From: Dyadobacter endophyticus
GTDB lineage: Bacteria; Bacteroidota; Bacteroidia; Cytophagales; Spirosomataceae
Assembly (NCBI RefSeq): GCF_014641595.1
Contig: NZ_BMIA01000003.1
Location: 496,001 to 560,000 of the forward strand
Direction of reading: 5' to 3'
Length of the DNA stretch: 64,000 nt
Part shown: one piece after another, positions 62,110 through 64,000 of the stretch
Numbering within the stretch: position 1 is the stretch's first letter
How the letters are laid out: every line of letters starts with the position of its first letter
Position numbers and translations under genes: made by a program
The notes under the pieces: model-generated
What the model was told of the DNA's origin: nothing
Seen by the model: the letters and a program-made list of their open reading frames with translations, nothing else
Database searches by the model: none

Positions 62110-62796
62110 ATGAAAAAAATCCTGATCGTTGAGGATGACCGCAGAATCGCTCAGAACATTTTCCGTGGATTGGCGGCGGAAAATTTCGAAGCGGAGATCG
62201 CCTATGACGGCATCACTGGCAAGCAGGTCGCCCTGGAAAAGAAATTCGACCTGGTGTTGCTCGACGTGAACCTGCCCGGAATGAAAGGCTATGACGTTTG
62301 CCAGCAGATCAGGATTTACAAGCCGTCGCTGCCCATTATTATGCTTACTGCTTTCGGCGAGATTGAAGACAGGGTGGAAGGGCTCAACAGCGGAGCTGAC
62401 GATTACATTGTTAAGCCGTTCGATTTCAGGGAATTGCTGGCGCGTATCAATGCGGCATTACGGGTTTCCGATCTGTTGAACCCCGAGACTTCCGACAAAA
62501 TCCTGCGCATTGCCGACCTGGAAATGAACCTGGGTACCAAGCAGGTAAAACGGGCGGGGAATGTAATAGACCTCACGGCCAAAGAGTTTGCATTGCTGGA
62601 ATATTTCCTGCTGCACCGTGGGCGCGTAGTTTCGAAAATGGACCTTGCGGAGCACGTGTGGCATCTCAATTTTGACCCCGGAACGAACGTAGTGGAAGTG
62701 TATATCAATTACTTACGAAAAAAAGTAGATAGAGACTTCGCTACCAAGCTTATCCACACCCGGCCGGGCATGGGATATATTATGAAAGAAGAATAG
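62110..62796 (+). CDS. OmpR/PhoB-family response regulator
   Basis: A 228-residue regulator with a receiver domain (acidic pocket VEDD at 8-10, phospho-acceptor Asp52 in LLDVNLPGMKG, switch Thr in MLTAFGE, Lys in VKPFDF) and a C-terminal winged-helix DNA-binding domain (LTAKEFALLEYFLLHRGRVVSKMDLAEHVW, NVVEVYINYLRKKVD, TRPGMGYIM). The kinase gene begins 8 bp downstream. The signal sensed is unknown; the pattern resembles RprY/CopR-like Bacteroidota pairs, but this cannot be decided here. Confidence 0.96.
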   Translation: MKKILIVEDDRRIAQNIFRGLAAENFEAEIAYDGITGKQVALEKKFDLVLLDVNLPGMKGYDVCQQIRIYKPSLPIIMLTAFGEIEDRVEGLNSGADDYIVKPFDFRELLARINAALRVSDLLNPETSDKILRIADLEMNLGTKQVKRAGNVIDLTAKEFALLEYFLLHRGRVVSKMDLAEHVWHLNFDPGTNVVEVYINYLRKKVDRDFATKLIHTRPGMGYIMKEE

Positions 62797-62804
62797 GCCT
62801 CCAT

Positions 62805-64000
62805 ATGAAAATCAAAGACCGTATCGCCCTCCAATTCACGCTCCTGGTAGCGGGGGTGCTGCTGTTGTTTTCCATTGTCATTTACAGCGTTTCGGAACAT
62901 TACCGCCAGGAGGAATTTTACGATCGACTGCGGAGCCGCGCGCGTACGACGTGCCGTCTGCTCGTGAAAGTGAAAGGAATTGACAAAGACCTGCTCAAAT
63001 CTATCGACCAGAACACACTTTCAGAAATGCTCGATGAAAAGGTCTTGATTTTTGATTCGAAAAACGAGCTCACCTATTCCAGCGTCGACGACAAGCTGCT
63101 CACCTACCACACTTCACTACTCAATGAAGTGCGCGAAAAGCAATATATGGAGTTTCACCAGGGCGAAAACGAGGTAATCGGCCTGCTTTATCAGGAAGGC
63201 GACGATCCGCTCGTGGTACTAGCGTCGGCCTATGACACTTTCGGACATAGCAAGTTACAGAATTTGAAAAGCACACTCGGCTGGGGATTGCTGGCGGGCA
63301 TCGCGGCCACGGTAGGGCTGGGGATATACTTTGCCGGGAATGCATTGAAACCGATTAGCCGCATCAATGCCCAGGTATCACTCATTACCGCCCAGAATTT
63401 GTCCCAAAAGCTCGACGAAGGCAACCGGAAGGATGAGATAGCACAGTTGGCAATCAACTTCAACACAGTACTTTACAGATTGAATAAGGCATTTGAACAA
63501 CAAAAAAGCTTTGTATCCCACGCCTCCCACGAGCTCCGGACCCCATTAGCGGCTTTGAAATCCGAAATCCAGCTCGGGCAGCGCTTCAACAAGGATAACC
63601 CTGAAATAGAAGAGGTTTTTGCAAATCTGTTCTCGGATACCGAACGGCTCATTAGCATTACCAATAATCTCCTGTTCCTGGCCCGCTCCTACGAGAATAT
63701 GGGTAATATGAAAATGACGCATATCCATATCGAGGACCTCGCTTTTTTGGCCAAAGAAGAACTGCTCTCCTCCCACCCCGAATATACGATGGTGATTGAT
63801 TATGAAACGATCCCCGAGAATGAGAACGAGACGGTCATTGAAGGCAACGAGGAGCTATTAAAGAGGGTTTTCACCAACCTGCTCGACAATGCATGCAAAT
63901 ATTCGTCCGATCACAGCGCGCAAATACTGATTTCTTCCAACCACAAATCCTGCGTAGTAAAAGTCCGCGATCGCGGCATAGGTATCAGCGGAGACGACCT
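62805..64000 (+). CDS. Sensor histidine kinase, 3' end outside window
   Basis: The first 398 residues of an inner-membrane kinase: transmembrane helix 1 (about 8-29, LQFTLLVAGVLLLFSIVIYSV), a periplasmic domain of about 125 residues, helix 2 (about 158-177, LGWGLLAGIAATVGLGIYF), a HAMP-like linker (NALKPISRINAQVSLITAQNL), the H-box HASHELRTPLAALKSE with phospho-accepting His242, and the ATPase N-box LLDNACKYS, then the start of the G1 box (DRGIGIS) at the window edge. It pairs with the response regulator 8 bp upstream. The end of the catalytic domain is not in the window. Confidence 0.95.
   Translation, partial: MKIKDRIALQFTLLVAGVLLLFSIVIYSVSEHYRQEEFYDRLRSRARTTCRLLVKVKGIDKDLLKSIDQNTLSEMLDEKVLIFDSKNELTYSSVDDKLLTYHTSLLNEVREKQYMEFHQGENEVIGLLYQEGDDPLVVLASAYDTFGHSKLQNLKSTLGWGLLAGIAATVGLGIYFAGNALKPISRINAQVSLITAQNLSQKLDEGNRKDEIAQLAINFNTVLYRLNKAFEQQKSFVSHASHELRTPLAALKSEIQLGQRFNKDNPEIEEVFANLFSDTERLISITNNLLFLARSYENMGNMKMTHIHIEDLAFLAKEELLSSHPEYTMVIDYETIPENENETVIEGNEELLKRVFTNLLDNACKYSSDHSAQILISSNHKSCVVKVRDRGIGISGDD

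Noticed and set aside
1..64000. Prophage, insertion sequence, integron or defence island
   Set aside because: No transposase, integrase, phage structural, restriction-modification, toxin-antitoxin or other known defence gene can be recognised; the VRR-NUC protein fits the FAN1 repair family better than a defence nuclease.

Overview
The window is chromosomal DNA of a Bacteroidota bacterium, most likely a Cytophagales member near Dyadobacter/Spirosoma (the genus is inference from gene content and moderate GC). Supporting signs are four SusC/SusD outer-membrane uptake pairs, a FecI/FecR/STN-SusC signalling set, many lipoproteins, the absence of Shine-Dalgarno sites, and repeated Bacteroidota-type promoters (TTG, about 19-22 nt, TAnnTTTG). 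I see no rRNA, tRNA, CRISPR, prophage or insertion sequence. Gene density is high and the only gene-free stretch over 300 bp is 30727-31505.

Layout. 1-7.4 kb: tail of an outer-membrane barrel gene, pgk, a FAN1-like VRR-NUC nuclease, a secreted EEP-family hydrolase and an active/inactive M16 peptidase pair. 7.4-15.8 kb: a secreted sugar isomerase-like protein and uptake locus A (ECF sigma, FecR, STN-containing SusC, SusD; minus strand). 16-23.4 kb: a 2-oxoglutarate/Fe(II)-type oxygenase with a ChrA-type transporter, then a murein-turnover group (GH3/serine-hydrolase fusion, DciA-like protein, LD-carboxypeptidase) and an SDR enzyme; a secreted M20 amidohydrolase follows on the other strand. 24.8-42.1 kb: three further SusCD loci. 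Locus B (minus) carries two accessory lipoproteins, locus C (plus) is divergent from B, and locus D (plus) carries a DUF1735-type lipoprotein. None has a degradative enzyme or a regulator beside it. 42.2-47.6 kb: aminotransferase, queuosine-precursor transporter, TrmH-type methyltransferase and BamA/TamA-type assembly protein. 47.6-55.2 kb: miaB, a sigma-54 activator, lptE, an unknown gene, secG, an unknown gene (minus), groES and groEL. 55.2-64 kb: LolD-type ATPase, sucC, GntP permease with an esterase, lipid kinase head-to-head with an App1-type phosphatase, and an OmpR-type two-component pair whose kinase runs off the end.

The most unusual signal is a near-consensus sigma-54 promoter in front of groES, in the same cluster as a receiver-less sigma-54 activator and two envelope-biogenesis genes (lptE, secG). 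This suggests sigma-54 control of chaperonin and envelope functions. Other noteworthy items are the 21-bp head-to-head diacylglycerol kinase/phosphatidate phosphatase pair, the enzyme-free cluster of three SusCD loci, the interlocking inverted repeats in the 779-bp divergent SusC control region, and several structured intergenic repeats: a heptad-periodic inverted array, a purine/pyrimidine stem and a GC-rich multi-hairpin.
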